A stretch of 25,280 nucleotides of DNA from a virus. The position numbers were made by a program, and so were the translations under genes. Shown piece after piece: positions 13,163-19,788 of the stretch. The first letter of the stretch is position 1, and every line of letters begins with the position of its first letter. The stretch is taken from positions 1 to 25,280 of the IMG/VR virus record IMGVR_UViG_3300046507_000296; one strand, given 5' to 3'. The notes under the pieces were generated by a model. It did not search any database, was not told the DNA's origin, and saw only the letters and a list, made by a program, of their open reading frames with translations.

Positions 13163-13458
13163 AGCTCGGCGAGTGGCCGCTGCCTTATGTCCGCGTGAAA
13201 TGTTCGAAGTGTGATCGCGAGGGCCGCCTCAACAAGGATGGTCTGGTCGAGCGCTTCGGACCTGACCGCGAGATGTTCGTGGTGCGGGAGAAGCTGACGC
13301 AACCCTCCTGCAAGCGTCCCGACAAGAAGCAGCCGTGCCAGTCCACCCTGCCAGACGGCGTGCTCGTTCAGGCGATCATGGCGAAGAACGACGACGAGAT
13401 CATCGACAAGCGGCTGACCGCTGAAGCGAAAGAGTGGCGAGCGAAGAATGGAAGTTAA
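13159..13458 (+). CDS. zinc-finger-like hypothetical protein, 99 aa
   Basis: Four cysteines (C15-S-K-C18, C51, C60) in the pattern C-x-x-C-x-R-x-GR-x-x-x-x-x-L-x-x-R-x-G-x-D, followed later by C and C. This recalls a small zinc domain widespread in alphaproteobacteria (CRRCGREGRY...RYG type). Overlaps the deaminase by ATGA. Function unknown; structural zinc is likely. Confidence 0.65.
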   Translation: MKLGEWPLPYVRVKCSKCDREGRLNKDGLVERFGPDREMFVVREKLTQPSCKRPDKKQPCQSTLPDGVLVQAIMAKNDDEIIDKRLTAEAKEWRAKNGS

Positions 13459-13621
13459 GGACAGACCCATCGAAGACCTGCTGGCAGGAGACGAGTTCCG
13501 TCGTTCGCTCAAGCCTCGTGCTGATGCCTGGAACGGCCCTGCTCCGCTCTGGCACGGCTGGGCTGTGATGGACGCTTTCCTCGCTGGCGTCGACCACGCC
13601 CGCAAGGCGGAGAAGACGTGA
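13448..13621 (+). CDS. hypothetical protein, 57 aa
   Basis: ATG at 13448 overlaps the preceding gene by 11 bases; translation begins MEVKDRPIEDLLAGDEFRRS and ends in DAFLAGVDHARKAEKT. Acidic N-terminal helix, tryptophan-rich middle (AWNGPAPLWHGW). Stop overlaps the next GTG. No family recognised. Confidence 0.5.
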   Translation: MEVKDRPIEDLLAGDEFRRSLKPRADAWNGPAPLWHGWAVMDAFLAGVDHARKAEKT

Positions 13622-13821
13622 CGCCGATCTTCATCTCGCCGTCGCTCTACGACGAAGCTGAGAGGCAGGGCATCGACATGACCTGCTTCGAGAAGACCAA
13701 GCCCATACCCATCGGACCCGGAGAATACCGTTTTGAAGATCAATGCACACGTACTCGAAGTAAGCGACAGGGGCGACAAGCTGGCCGTCACAGCTCAGGG
13801 CAAGGCGGTCGGGGCCGCTGA
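13618..13821 (+). CDS. hypothetical protein, up to 67 aa
   Basis: GTG start inside the preceding stop codon. The first 42 residues (MTPIFISPSLYDEAERQGID, then PIGPGEYRFED) look like a real small protein. The remaining 25 residues are arginine/glycine-rich and overlap the next gene in another frame, so they are probably a read-on without constraint. No family recognised. Confidence 0.45.
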   Translation: MTPIFISPSLYDEAERQGIDMTCFEKTKPIPIGPGEYRFEDQCTRTRSKRQGRQAGRHSSGQGGRGR

Positions 13822-13927
13822 TTGGCAGCCCTGCATGAGCATCCTTGTGAACGTTCCGATGACCGACCGGAACAAGCGCGCCTTCTACGTGGGCCGCGAG
13901 ATCGAGATGACGGTGACCCCGCGATGA
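13733..13927 (+). CDS. hypothetical beta-rich protein, 64 aa
   Basis: TTG start chosen because GGAG lies about eight bases upstream and the sequence MKINAHVLEVSDRGDKLAVT is coherent from there. Alternating hydrophobic pattern (ILVNVPMTDRNKRAFYVGREIEMTVTP) suggests a small beta barrel. It overlaps the previous open frame by 89 bases and the next gene by ATGA. Function unknown. Confidence 0.55.
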   Translation: MKINAHVLEVSDRGDKLAVTAQGKAVGAADWQPCMSILVNVPMTDRNKRAFYVGREIEMTVTPR

Positions 13928-14124
13928 ACAAGCGAGAGATGGACGCACTGCGAGATGCCGCTACCCGCCCTGGCGGATGGGGCCTCTTCCACCCCAAGAC
14001 TACCGAGAAGCTCGCCGGCCTCGGCTACTTCGAGAAGGAGCAGCACCCGAGCTACGGCAAGCAGTGGCGCATCACCGCCGCCGGCATCGCCAAGTACGAC
14101 GAGATCAAAGTGAGGCCGCGCTGA
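13924..14124 (+). CDS. winged-helix-like protein, 66 aa
   Basis: Short protein with the outline of a stand-alone winged helix: a first helix MDALRDAA, a LFHPKTTEKLAGLGYFEKEQ helix-turn-helix-like part, a wing with YGKQWRITAAG and a last helix IAKYDEI. The iTaaG-x-x-K/R ending is familiar from MarR-like and phage wHTH proteins. Could be a DNA-binding regulator, and it is one of the few candidates in the window for binding the repeated palindromes. Confidence 0.6.
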   Translation: MNKREMDALRDAATRPGGWGLFHPKTTEKLAGLGYFEKEQHPSYGKQWRITAAGIAKYDEIKVRPR

Positions 14125-14126
14125 AC

Positions 14127-14348
14127 ATGTTTCCATCCGACAAGAACCTGAAGGCAAAGAAGGAGCGCCCGATCGACCCGTGGCGTGATCGCGAGAACTA
14201 CAAGACCGGAAAGCTGGTGAGCTGTGCCGGATGCAAGGCATCGTGCCGCAAAACTCATTGGGGTCCGTGGTGCTACGACTGCAACGTTGCCCGCATCGAT
14301 CGGATCAACGCGACCTTCGCCAAACTGGAAGCCAGCTTCTCCTCCTAA
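14127..14348 (+). CDS. cysteine-rich zinc-binding-like protein, 73 aa
   Basis: Basic N-terminus (MFPSDKNLKAKKERPIDPWR). C33-x-x-C36-x-x-x-C40 and C49-x-x-C52 with a tryptophan-rich turn (HWGPWCYDC) suggest one zinc knuckle. A helix (ARIDRINATFAKLEASF) ends the protein. Two bases after the previous stop. Function unknown. Confidence 0.6.
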   Translation: MFPSDKNLKAKKERPIDPWRDRENYKTGKLVSCAGCKASCRKTHWGPWCYDCNVARIDRINATFAKLEASFSS

Positions 14349-14382
14349 CCCTCCGCGACGACGGGATACGTGTGTCCTGTCG

Positions 14383-14398
14383 TTTGCTTGAATGCAAA
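14383..14398 (+). promoter_or_regulatory. 16-bp palindromic element, copy D
   Basis: TTTGC-TTGAAT-GCAAA, the exact consensus, ending only nine bases before the ATG of the MT-A70 methylase. At that distance it could act on translation as well as transcription. The 59-bp gap it lies in (14349-14407) otherwise holds nothing recognisable. Confidence 0.65.
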
Positions 14399-14407
14399 TG
14401 TGAGCAG

Positions 14408-14998
14408 ATGAACGACAACTTCGCACTCCACCCACTGAAGCGCAGACACTACGGCCTCGCCAAGATCGATCCGCCGTGGGCGTTCAAGACCTACTCGGCC
14501 AAGGGCAAAGGCAAGTCCGCCGAGCAGCACTACGACACGATGACCATCGACGACATCTACGCGATGCCGATCGCTGATCTCGCGCATCGCGACGGCATGT
14601 GGGTTTGGCTCTACGCCACCGCGCCGATGTACGACCAGGCACGCGCCTGCTTCGACAAGTGGGGCGTCTCCTTCGTCACCATGGGTGTCTGGGTGAAGAT
14701 GGTGAAGGACGGCAGCAAGCCGACCTTCGGTACCGGCTACGCGCTCCGCAACTGCCATGAACCCTTCCTGATCGGGAAGGTCGGCAAGCCGAAGATCCAC
14801 GCGCGCAACATCCGCTCTGCAATCCTCTCCCCGCGCCGCGAGCACTCGCGCAAGCCCGACGAGGGCTACGTCGAGGCCGAGAAGATGGCTGGCCCTTATC
14901 CGAAGGCCGACATCTTCAGCCGCGAGCAGCGTCCCGGCTGGGACTCCTGGGGCAACGAAACCTCGAAGTTTAACCCGCAGCAGGAGATCGCAGCATGA
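14408..14998 (+). CDS. MT-A70 family adenine-N6 methyltransferase
   Basis: 196 aa. Transfers methyl from SAM to adenine N6. The catalytic DPPW is at 21-24 (LAKIDPPWAF), followed by the usual Y-x-T-M sequence (HYDTMTIDDIYAMPI). WVWLYATAP (65-73) and FVTMGVWVKM lie in the Rossmann core, and GYALRNCHEPFLIGKVGKP (109-127) matches the family's G-x-x-x-R-x-x-x-E-x-x-L-x-G element. RREHSRKPDEGY (144-155) is the closing SAM/target region. Length is standard for phage members. DNA is the probable target; self-protection against host restriction is likely but inferred. Shine-Dalgarno is weak; the element at 14383 controls it. ATGA overlap with the next gene. Confidence 0.92.
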   Translation: MNDNFALHPLKRRHYGLAKIDPPWAFKTYSAKGKGKSAEQHYDTMTIDDIYAMPIADLAHRDGMWVWLYATAPMYDQARACFDKWGVSFVTMGVWVKMVKDGSKPTFGTGYALRNCHEPFLIGKVGKPKIHARNIRSAILSPRREHSRKPDEGYVEAEKMAGPYPKADIFSREQRPGWDSWGNETSKFNPQQEIAA

Positions 14999-15288
14999 CC
15001 GAGAACATCACCGCCAAGATCACGAACATCACTGTCGTCAGAGCAGGCCCGATCGGCTTCGCCGCGACCAAGGTCGAACGCGAGGGCGAGCAGCCCGTCA
15101 TCAAATTCCGAATGGTCTGCGGGGGCAACGTCCTCGCAGACATGGGTGAGGAGGCTGCGCGCTTCTTCATCAGCCGTGTGCAGGAGGCCTTCGCCATCGA
15201 ACGTGGTGACGAATGGACCCGCCTGCCCACCTACGCCGCGGTCGAAGCCGACCGCCAACGGATCGCTGCCCGCAACTCGGCGGTCTGA
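14995..15288 (+). CDS. hypothetical protein, 97 aa
   Basis: Starts inside the methylase stop. N-terminal half is beta-like (ITAKITNITVVRAGPIGFAA), with FRMVCGGNVLADMG and a C-terminal helix (EEAARFFISRVQEAF). No cysteines in pairs, no membrane segment. No family recognised. Coupling suggests co-expression with the methylase. Confidence 0.6.
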   Translation: MTENITAKITNITVVRAGPIGFAATKVEREGEQPVIKFRMVCGGNVLADMGEEAARFFISRVQEAFAIERGDEWTRLPTYAAVEADRQRIAARNSAV

Positions 15289-15313
15289 TTTACCTCAAAC
15301 GGAGCTACCAAAA

Positions 15314-15829
15314 ATGAAAACCCTGAGCACGGCGCTCGTCGGCGCCGCGATCATCGCTTTGTCTTTTTCGGCCGCTGAAGCACGTCCAAGGCATCATCAC
15401 CACCATCACCACCACGCTCGCGTGGCCAAGATCAACGTCACAGCTCCCCAGGAGCACTCGTTCTTCGGCGACCTTCAGAGCGGCATCAGCGCAGGGGTCG
15501 GCGTCGTCGACCGCGCCCGCCAGTTCGTCGGCGAGACCGCTCACCAGGTGGGCGTTCGCAGCACCCTCTGGTGCTCGGCGTTCCTCCGCAAGGTCACGGG
15601 CGCCCAAGACGTCGATGACCGCGCCCTCTCCTGGGAGAAGCACCAGCGCATCGCCCCGCAGGTTGGAGCAGTCGTGACCATGGGCCGCCGCGGCGGCGGA
15701 CACGTCGGAGTCGTCTCCGGATTCACTGCCAAGGGTGACCCAATCGTCATCAGCGGCAACCACGGCGGTCGAGTGCGCGAGGCGGTCTATTCCCGCAGCC
15801 GCATCCGCGCCTGGGTCTCACCGTCATAA
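15314..15829 (+). CDS. exported TIGR02594-like peptidoglycan hydrolase
   Basis: 171 aa, start after GGAGCTACC. Residues 1-23 are a signal peptide (cut near AEA), followed immediately by eight consecutive histidines (27-34). The C-terminal half resembles the TIGR02594/NlpC-P60-CHAP group: STLWCSAFLRKV with nucleophile C87, GGGHVGVVSGF with H130, and VISGNHGGRV with N149 as the third position, ending in RIRAWVSP. Such enzymes cut peptide bonds in peptidoglycan. It lies away from the lysis genes, so remodelling or competition in the lysogen is as likely as lysis. The histidine run may bind periplasmic metal. Confidence 0.78.
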   Translation: MKTLSTALVGAAIIALSFSAAEARPRHHHHHHHHARVAKINVTAPQEHSFFGDLQSGISAGVGVVDRARQFVGETAHQVGVRSTLWCSAFLRKVTGAQDVDDRALSWEKHQRIAPQVGAVVTMGRRGGGHVGVVSGFTAKGDPIVISGNHGGRVREAVYSRSRIRAWVSPS

Positions 15830-15839
15830 GGAGCCCGCA

Positions 15840-16406
15840 GTGAAGTTCACAACCGAAATGCTTCGGGATGGACTCCTCCGCAGACACAAGCCTGGCGCCG
15901 TCGCGCGCCAGGAACTGCGGATCGGGTGCGGGTACGCGGGCGGTGCAGACCGCTCGATCGACCTGTGGGTCATCGAAGCCGCAGCCACGAAGGGCTGTCC
16001 TGCCACGAGCTACGAGATCAAGGTCTCGCGCTCCGACTTCCAGAAGGACGTGAAGCAGCCGCTCAAGCAGCGCGGCGCGCGGCTGTTCTCCGACCAGTTC
16101 TACTTCGTCACGCCACCTGGGCTGCTGCGGCCGGAAGAGATCCCGGATTGGGCAGGCCTGCTGGAGCCGTCGTCGAAGACGAATTGGCTGCACTGGCCCA
16201 CCTGGCGCGAGGTCGTGCCGGCTCCGATCCGCTCGAAGGACGCGCCGAGCTGGCCGTTGGTCGTCAGCATGCTCCGCAAGGAGCCAATCATCGTCCCCGG
16301 CGAGATCGAGCCGGAGGTCAACATCACCGTCAGCGGTTCGCTCGACATCGACTTCGATGCCGTCGCCGCTGAAATCGCCCGCGAGTGCTCGGAGGCAGGT
16401 TGCTGA
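15840..16406 (+). CDS. MmcB-like PD-(D/E)XK nuclease-family protein
   Basis: 188 aa from GTG 15840, with AAGGAG seven bases upstream. The core ADRSIDLWVIEAA (36-48) and TSYEIKVSRSDFQKD (56-70) gives the D41 and E59-x-K61 triad of the PD-(D/E)XK fold. QFYFVTPPGLL then EEIPDWAGLLE matches the MmcB/DUF-type DNA-repair family. MmcB family members take part in DNA damage repair in Caulobacter. A phage homologue may process DNA, or act with the methylase two genes upstream. The C-terminal 40 residues are extra to the core. Its stop is shared with the next ATG. Confidence 0.78.
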   Translation: MKFTTEMLRDGLLRRHKPGAVARQELRIGCGYAGGADRSIDLWVIEAAATKGCPATSYEIKVSRSDFQKDVKQPLKQRGARLFSDQFYFVTPPGLLRPEEIPDWAGLLEPSSKTNWLHWPTWREVVPAPIRSKDAPSWPLVVSMLRKEPIIVPGEIEPEVNITVSGSLDIDFDAVAAEIARECSEAGC

Positions 16407-16897
16407 TGCCCATCATCAGACAGAAGTGGATCGACCGCAAAGATCTGAAGGCGAACCCGGACAGGTTCTACGTCTTCGGCGACAACGTCGAACGCCGGGG
16501 CTACGGCGGGCAGGCAGCGCAGATGCGCGGCGAGCCCAACGCGATCGGCGTCGTCACCAAATGGAAGCCCAGCATGGCTCCTGGGGCTTTCTTCGACGAC
16601 AGCATCCAGTGCCAGATCCTCGTCTTGCAGGATCTGCATGTCGTCCAGAAGGTGCTCGATGAGGGTAAGACGGTCGTGGTGCCGGAGGATGGCATCGGTA
16701 CCGGTCTCTCTCGCCTGCATGCCACGGCTCCGAAGCTCGACCACAAGATCAAGACGTGGTTCGCCGAGCGAGAGAAGCGACTCGGACTCGGGTTCTGCCC
16801 GACCTGCGGGGAGCCCGGCAACATGATGGAGAAGCGTCCGAACGGCGACACCATCTGCACCGAGGGCCACAAGCACCCGTCAGTGGAGTTCCGCTGA
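16406..16897 (+). CDS. DUF7831-like protein with C-terminal zinc ribbon
   Basis: 163 aa. Residues 5-65 (WIDRKDLKANPDRFYVFGDN, GYGGQAAQMRGEPNAIGVVT) follow a phage family I recall as DUF7831, marked by YVFGDN and GGQA-x-x-MRGEPNAIG. VVPEDGIGTGLSRL (90-103) is a second conserved-looking glycine loop. A zinc ribbon follows at the C-terminus: C131-P-T-C134, C151, H155. The glycine-rich loops hint at nucleotide or phosphate binding; no reaction is assigned. Overlaps the genes on both sides by one base. Confidence 0.7.
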   Translation: MPIIRQKWIDRKDLKANPDRFYVFGDNVERRGYGGQAAQMRGEPNAIGVVTKWKPSMAPGAFFDDSIQCQILVLQDLHVVQKVLDEGKTVVVPEDGIGTGLSRLHATAPKLDHKIKTWFAEREKRLGLGFCPTCGEPGNMMEKRPNGDTICTEGHKHPSVEFR

Positions 16898-17139
16898 TGG
16901 GGCCGGAGCAACAGCGACTGATGAATCGGCTCTTCAACGATCCGACCCGCAAGGTGCGCAACTTCAAGATCACCCCCGGCGACAAGCCCTCCACCAAGGA
17001 GGAGCTGTGCGCCGAGATCAACAAGGCGATGGACGAAGTCGAGCGGCGGCGCGCTGCCGGCGACCGCGGCGATGGCCCTGTTCGCACGAAGAAGGCCCCC
17101 GTCGACGTGCGGGAGCTGGTCAAGAACCTGGAGGCCTGA
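16897..17139 (+). CDS. hypothetical protein, 80 aa
   Basis: Basic/charged, mostly helical (MGPEQQRLMNRLFNDPTRKV; EELCAEINKAMDEVERRRAA; VDVRELVKNLEA). The central helix has coiled-coil character. No family recognised. One-base overlap with the previous gene and zero gap to the next. Confidence 0.55.
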   Translation: MGPEQQRLMNRLFNDPTRKVRNFKITPGDKPSTKEELCAEINKAMDEVERRRAAGDRGDGPVRTKKAPVDVRELVKNLEA

Positions 17140-17328
17140 ATGCCCTTTCGACCTCGACCGGTTCCGACCGCCGAGCAGCTCGCGCGCATCGAGGCCGGCG
17201 ACATGTACCGCGCGGGCGGTGATGTCGTCTGCAACGTGTGCGGCAAGCTCTACTACGACCATCCCTACTTCGCGGAGCCCTACGAGTGGCTCACCATCAA
17301 ATGCAACGGAGACATCGTAAAGCTATGA
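17140..17328 (+). CDS. zinc-binding-like protein, 62 aa
   Basis: MPFRPRPVPTAEQLARIEAG opens the protein; C31-N-V-C34 with Y-Y-D-H following, and a later C55, resemble a small zinc finger (CxxC...H...C). Begins directly after the previous stop and ends overlapping the next ATG. Function unknown. Confidence 0.55.
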   Translation: MPFRPRPVPTAEQLARIEAGDMYRAGGDVVCNVCGKLYYDHPYFAEPYEWLTIKCNGDIVKL

Positions 17329-17537
17329 GAAACGGCGAGCACCGAAAAACTGTCTACGGGTATCCCCTCTGCGACGTGATCAAGATCCTGGAGACACACG
17401 GCTACGCCGTGATCCCGAAGGCTGACATCCATAACCACGATCTGTTCATCCACGCCCTGACCAAGGACTCCTCGATCCCGGCGTGGATCCAGACGCTGGC
17501 GAGCGCCGCCCGGCTGCCGCGAGAGTCGCGCCAATGA
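17325..17537 (+). CDS. hypothetical protein, 70 aa
   Basis: MRNGEHRKTVYGYPLCDVIK leads into an amphipathic helix, then an IPKADIHNHDLFIHALTKDS middle and a helical end. Three histidines and one cysteine could bind metal, but the spacing is not a known motif. ATGA overlaps on both sides support it as real. Confidence 0.55.
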   Translation: MRNGEHRKTVYGYPLCDVIKILETHGYAVIPKADIHNHDLFIHALTKDSSIPAWIQTLASAARLPRESRQ

Positions 17538-17734
17538 ATGTCTACGAGATCACCTTCGACGGCATGTGGCTGGGCGGGAAGTCGATCGTCATCGCGGAGT
17601 CCGAAGCCCGCGCGCTGGCAATGGTCAAGTTCGACCTGACCGAGCGGAAGATCAGCACGAACGGAATCCAGGTCGTGCGATCCGCACCCCACGACAAAGA
17701 ACAGATCGTCTATCTCGACAGCGGGGACTACTGA
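17534..17734 (+). CDS. hypothetical protein, 66 aa
   Basis: MNVYEITFDGMWLGGKSIVI followed by a helix (AESEARALAMVKFDL) and a beta end (GIQVVRSAPHDKEQIVYLDS). This is the beta-alpha-beta outline of many small phage proteins. It ends the long coupled run; a structured 177-bp gap follows. Function unknown. Confidence 0.55.
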   Translation: MNVYEITFDGMWLGGKSIVIAESEARALAMVKFDLTERKISTNGIQVVRSAPHDKEQIVYLDSGDY

Positions 17735-17809
17735 CGCCAAGGCGCTGGGCGAGCTGGAGTCCTCCGTGATCGGCATGACCAAACGGTGGTGGGTCAGGCC
17801 AAAATAAAT

Positions 17810-17886
17810 CTCGAAAATCTCTTTCGAGGGGCTTCCATATAGCTCACTTAGGGTATTGGCACGGACGGGGCGTGAATGCTCCGTCC
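17810..17886 (+). promoter_or_regulatory. structured leader with two hairpins
   Basis: In the 177-bp gap 17735-17911. Stem 1 is CTCGAAA-ATCTC-TTTCGAG (17810-17828), without a T-run. Stem 2 is GGACGGGGC-GTGAAT-GCTCCGTCC (17863-17886), nine pairs with one G-T, ending 25 bases before the ATG at 17912. Between them lie TATAGC and GGGTAT, possible -10-like sites. Candidate own promoter plus 5'-UTR control for the next gene. No gene is seen in the gap. Confidence 0.4.
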
Positions 17887-17911
17887 GGATGCCTCACCCA
17901 AAGAGGTTCTT

Positions 17912-18187
17912 ATGTCTGTTACCCTTCAAGCTTTCCTTGTCGTCTTCCGCCAAGTCCGCTCCCGCAACCTGATCAACATCGCCGCAGAAGAGGAAATCCC
18001 GGCCCTCGCCGTGTTGCAGAAGGTGATCCGTGACCACTTCGGCATCCTCACTGACGGTGAGCTGGCAACGGCCGGAAAGGCCGTGCGCATCGTGGCTGAG
18101 GAGCTGGGGCACCCGCACCTGCGGTACAGCGTCCCGTTCAACGTCCCCGGCGCGCAGCACGGCAGCGGTTCGACCTACCGCCACTAA
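17912..18187 (+). CDS. hypothetical protein, 91 aa
   Basis: ATG 17912 is chosen for its AGAGG upstream; earlier in-frame codons lie within the hairpin. Translation begins MSVTLQAFLVVFRQVRSRNL, continues with helical NIAAEEEIPALAVLQKVIRD and DGELATAGKAVRIVAEELG, and ends in a glycine/histidine tail. Soluble, helical. No family recognised. It has its own leader and is followed by a terminator, so it is a single-gene unit, the last on the plus strand before the convergent arm. Confidence 0.6.
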   Translation: MSVTLQAFLVVFRQVRSRNLINIAAEEEIPALAVLQKVIRDHFGILTDGELATAGKAVRIVAEELGHPHLRYSVPFNVPGAQHGSGSTYRH

Positions 18188-18194
18188 CGACGAA

Positions 18195-18216
18195 GGCCCC
18201 GCGAGGGGCCGTTGCC
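18195..18216. terminator. bidirectional intrinsic terminator
   Basis: GGCCCC-GCGA-GGGGCC with GTTGCCTTATT after it on the plus strand and TTCGTCGTT after it on the minus strand. It sits between the convergent stops at 18187 and 18217. Confidence 0.7.
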
Positions 18217-18594
18217 TTATTCGTCTATCAGCTCTTGGATGAGCACCGCCGCCTCACGCCGCTTGGCCGTGTACTTCGCGGTGTGAGACCTGTAGATGGT
18301 CCACGGCTCATCGTTGGGCTGGTAGATCATCGAGTCCATGTCCATGAGCGCGCTTTTCAGCGCCAAGAGCAGGCCCTTGCGGTCGAGCTTCTCCTTCACC
18401 GGCTTCGGCAACTCGTCAGGCATCGCGTACGCACAGTCGGCGCAGATGATCGCCCGCTTGGCGCCGATGAAGCTGGAATCCTCCAGCTCCCGGCACAACT
18501 GACCGACGCAACGGCTATGGACGTACTCACCTGGAGCCCATCCATGCCGCTGCGGCCTGTCGTCATGCTTCCATTTGAGCCCGAGCCCAGCCAT
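18217..18594 (-). CDS. hypothetical protein with HNH-like cysteines, 125 aa
   Basis: Minus strand, ATG overlapping the stop of the kinase gene (TAATG). Residues 20-55 carry a histidine (H17, H26) and four cysteines (SRCVGQLCRELED, IICADCAYAMPDELP), enough for a zinc site. The C-terminal half is helical with KRREAAVLIQELIDE at the end. I cannot name a family. Last gene of the minus-strand arm before the terminator. Confidence 0.6.
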   Translation of the reverse strand: MAGLGLKWKHDDRPQRHGWAPGEYVHSRCVGQLCRELEDSSFIGAKRAIICADCAYAMPDELPKPVKEKLDRKGLLLALKSALMDMDSMIYQPNDEPWTIYRSHTAKYTAKRREAAVLIQELIDE

Positions 18595-19277
18595 TAGCGG
18601 CTGAACCCGGTGGCGAGTGCGAGGCCGTGCGCAGCCGCGATGGCCTGCCGCGAGTGCTTGAAGCTGATCAGCTGCGTCTTCTCGAAATACTTGGCCATGG
18701 CCGCATCGAGGTCGCGGTACATCGTCTCCACGTCCGCATCGTTGTGGATGATGAAGTCAGGCTTGATCAGGTCGATGCGCTCGCTGGGATGCACGCCCCA
18801 CATGATGCCGAACTTGCTGTAGAGGAACTCGCCCAGCTTGTTCTTGAACTTCGCCGGCTTGGTCCCCGGACGCTTGATCATGATCACGAAGCCGCCGAGC
18901 TGGCGGATCGCCGCGGCCTCATTCGGGAAGCGCACGGAGTCGTTCATCACGGACTCGCCATCCTTGACGCCGGCAGCCCAGGTGTTGGCCCAGAGGTTCT
19001 GGTTGATCATCTCGCGGCCCCACTCGGTGCCGATCGTGATCTGCGCGTAGCGCGAGGTGACGCCCAGGCACGGGATGACCTGCTCCTTCTTGGCGCCCTC
19101 CAGGTATTCCGTGATCTCGTCCGACGACATGCCGTTCGCCTGCAACAGCACGGCGAGCATCGCCCGCAGCGGCTCGGCGATGTGCTTGCGGCGGATGCCG
19201 TACTTCTGCTCCAGGTACAGCGCCGCCGTGGTCTTGCCCGACTGCGCGAAGCCTGAGAGTCCTACCACTACCGTCAT
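18594..19277 (-). CDS. deoxynucleoside monophosphate kinase
   Basis: 227 aa. Phosphorylates dNMPs to dNDPs. The Walker A loop is GFAQSGKTT (9-17). RRKHIAEPLRAMLAVLLQ resembles the substrate-side helix, and TIGTEWGREMINQNLWANTW (81-100) is the characteristic RTLGTEWGRxxIxxDLWV region of phage dNMP kinases. NDSVRFPNEAAAIRQLGG (112-129) is the conserved D-x-RFxNEA lid-like segment. ATG 19277 has GAGGAG upstream. It cooperates with thymidylate synthase and dCMP deaminase to load the dNTP pool. A copy of the palindromic element lies directly before its Shine-Dalgarno. Confidence 0.88.
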   Translation of the reverse strand: MTVVVGLSGFAQSGKTTAALYLEQKYGIRRKHIAEPLRAMLAVLLQANGMSSDEITEYLEGAKKEQVIPCLGVTSRYAQITIGTEWGREMINQNLWANTWAAGVKDGESVMNDSVRFPNEAAAIRQLGGFVIMIKRPGTKPAKFKNKLGEFLYSKFGIMWGVHPSERIDLIKPDFIIHNDADVETMYRDLDAAMAKYFEKTQLISFKHSRQAIAAAHGLALATGFSR

Positions 19278-19291
19278 TTGTCTTCTCCTCG

Positions 19292-19307
19292 TTTCAATTC
19301 AAGCAAA
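19292..19307 (-). promoter_or_regulatory. 16-bp palindromic element, copy E
   Basis: On the minus strand TTTGC-TTGAAT-TGAAA: left arm and spacer exact, right arm degraded. It ends a few bases before GAGGAG, the Shine-Dalgarno of the dNMP kinase. Confidence 0.55.
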
Positions 19308-19778
19308 TCAGCAGGCAAGCAGCTGCCGAGTGACGTCTGCTGCGTCCCAGAGCGACGGGACGCGGAAGCCGATGCAGTCGTTGAGCATCGCGTGCTCGTG
19401 CGGATTGGAGCCGTCCGGCTCGATCGCTGCGACGATGGGTTTGCGCAGCGAGTCGGCCCAGGCGATCTCCATCACGGTGCCGATCGATACGGTCTTCGCG
19501 CCGAGCAGGTTCACCAGCAGCACGTCGCAGCGCATGGCATCCCAGCGGTCCCGCGTCGTGAGGCCCTTGGGCATCGACATCGGAGACTCGAGCCGCGCCG
19601 TCTCAGCGGCGGCGTTCGTGAAGGTGCCGACCTTCCGCAGATGCTCCTGGCTCCGCAGCGGGTTCAGCGTCTTGATCCCGAACTGGCGCAGCAGCTCCTT
19701 CGCTGTCTGGCGCCAGTCGGTAGCTCCATCGAAGTCGAGCCCGGAGATCGGGCCCGCCAGGTAGACGAGCGGCTTCAT
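19308..19778 (-). CDS. DUF4406 / nucleoside deoxyribosyltransferase-like protein
   Basis: 156 aa from ATG 19778, with AAGGAGG just upstream; longer frames would run into the neighbouring gene. YLAGPISG (6-13) is the hallmark of the nucleoside 2-deoxyribosyltransferase fold. Further landmarks are FGIKTLNPLR (33-42), RDRWDAMRCDVLLVNLLG (76-93) with D85 and N90, and SIGTVMEIAWA (98-108) with E104 where the family places its nucleophile. The relatives exchange bases on deoxyribose or hydrolyse dNMPs. It may salvage or swap bases in phage nucleotides; activity is not certain, as DUF4406 members are uncharacterised. Confidence 0.8.
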   Translation of the reverse strand: MKPLVYLAGPISGLDFDGATDWRQTAKELLRQFGIKTLNPLRSQEHLRKVGTFTNAAAETARLESPMSMPKGLTTRDRWDAMRCDVLLVNLLGAKTVSIGTVMEIAWADSLRKPIVAAIEPDGSNPHEHAMLNDCIGFRVPSLWDAADVTRQLLAC

Positions 19779-19788
19779 AGTTCCTCCT

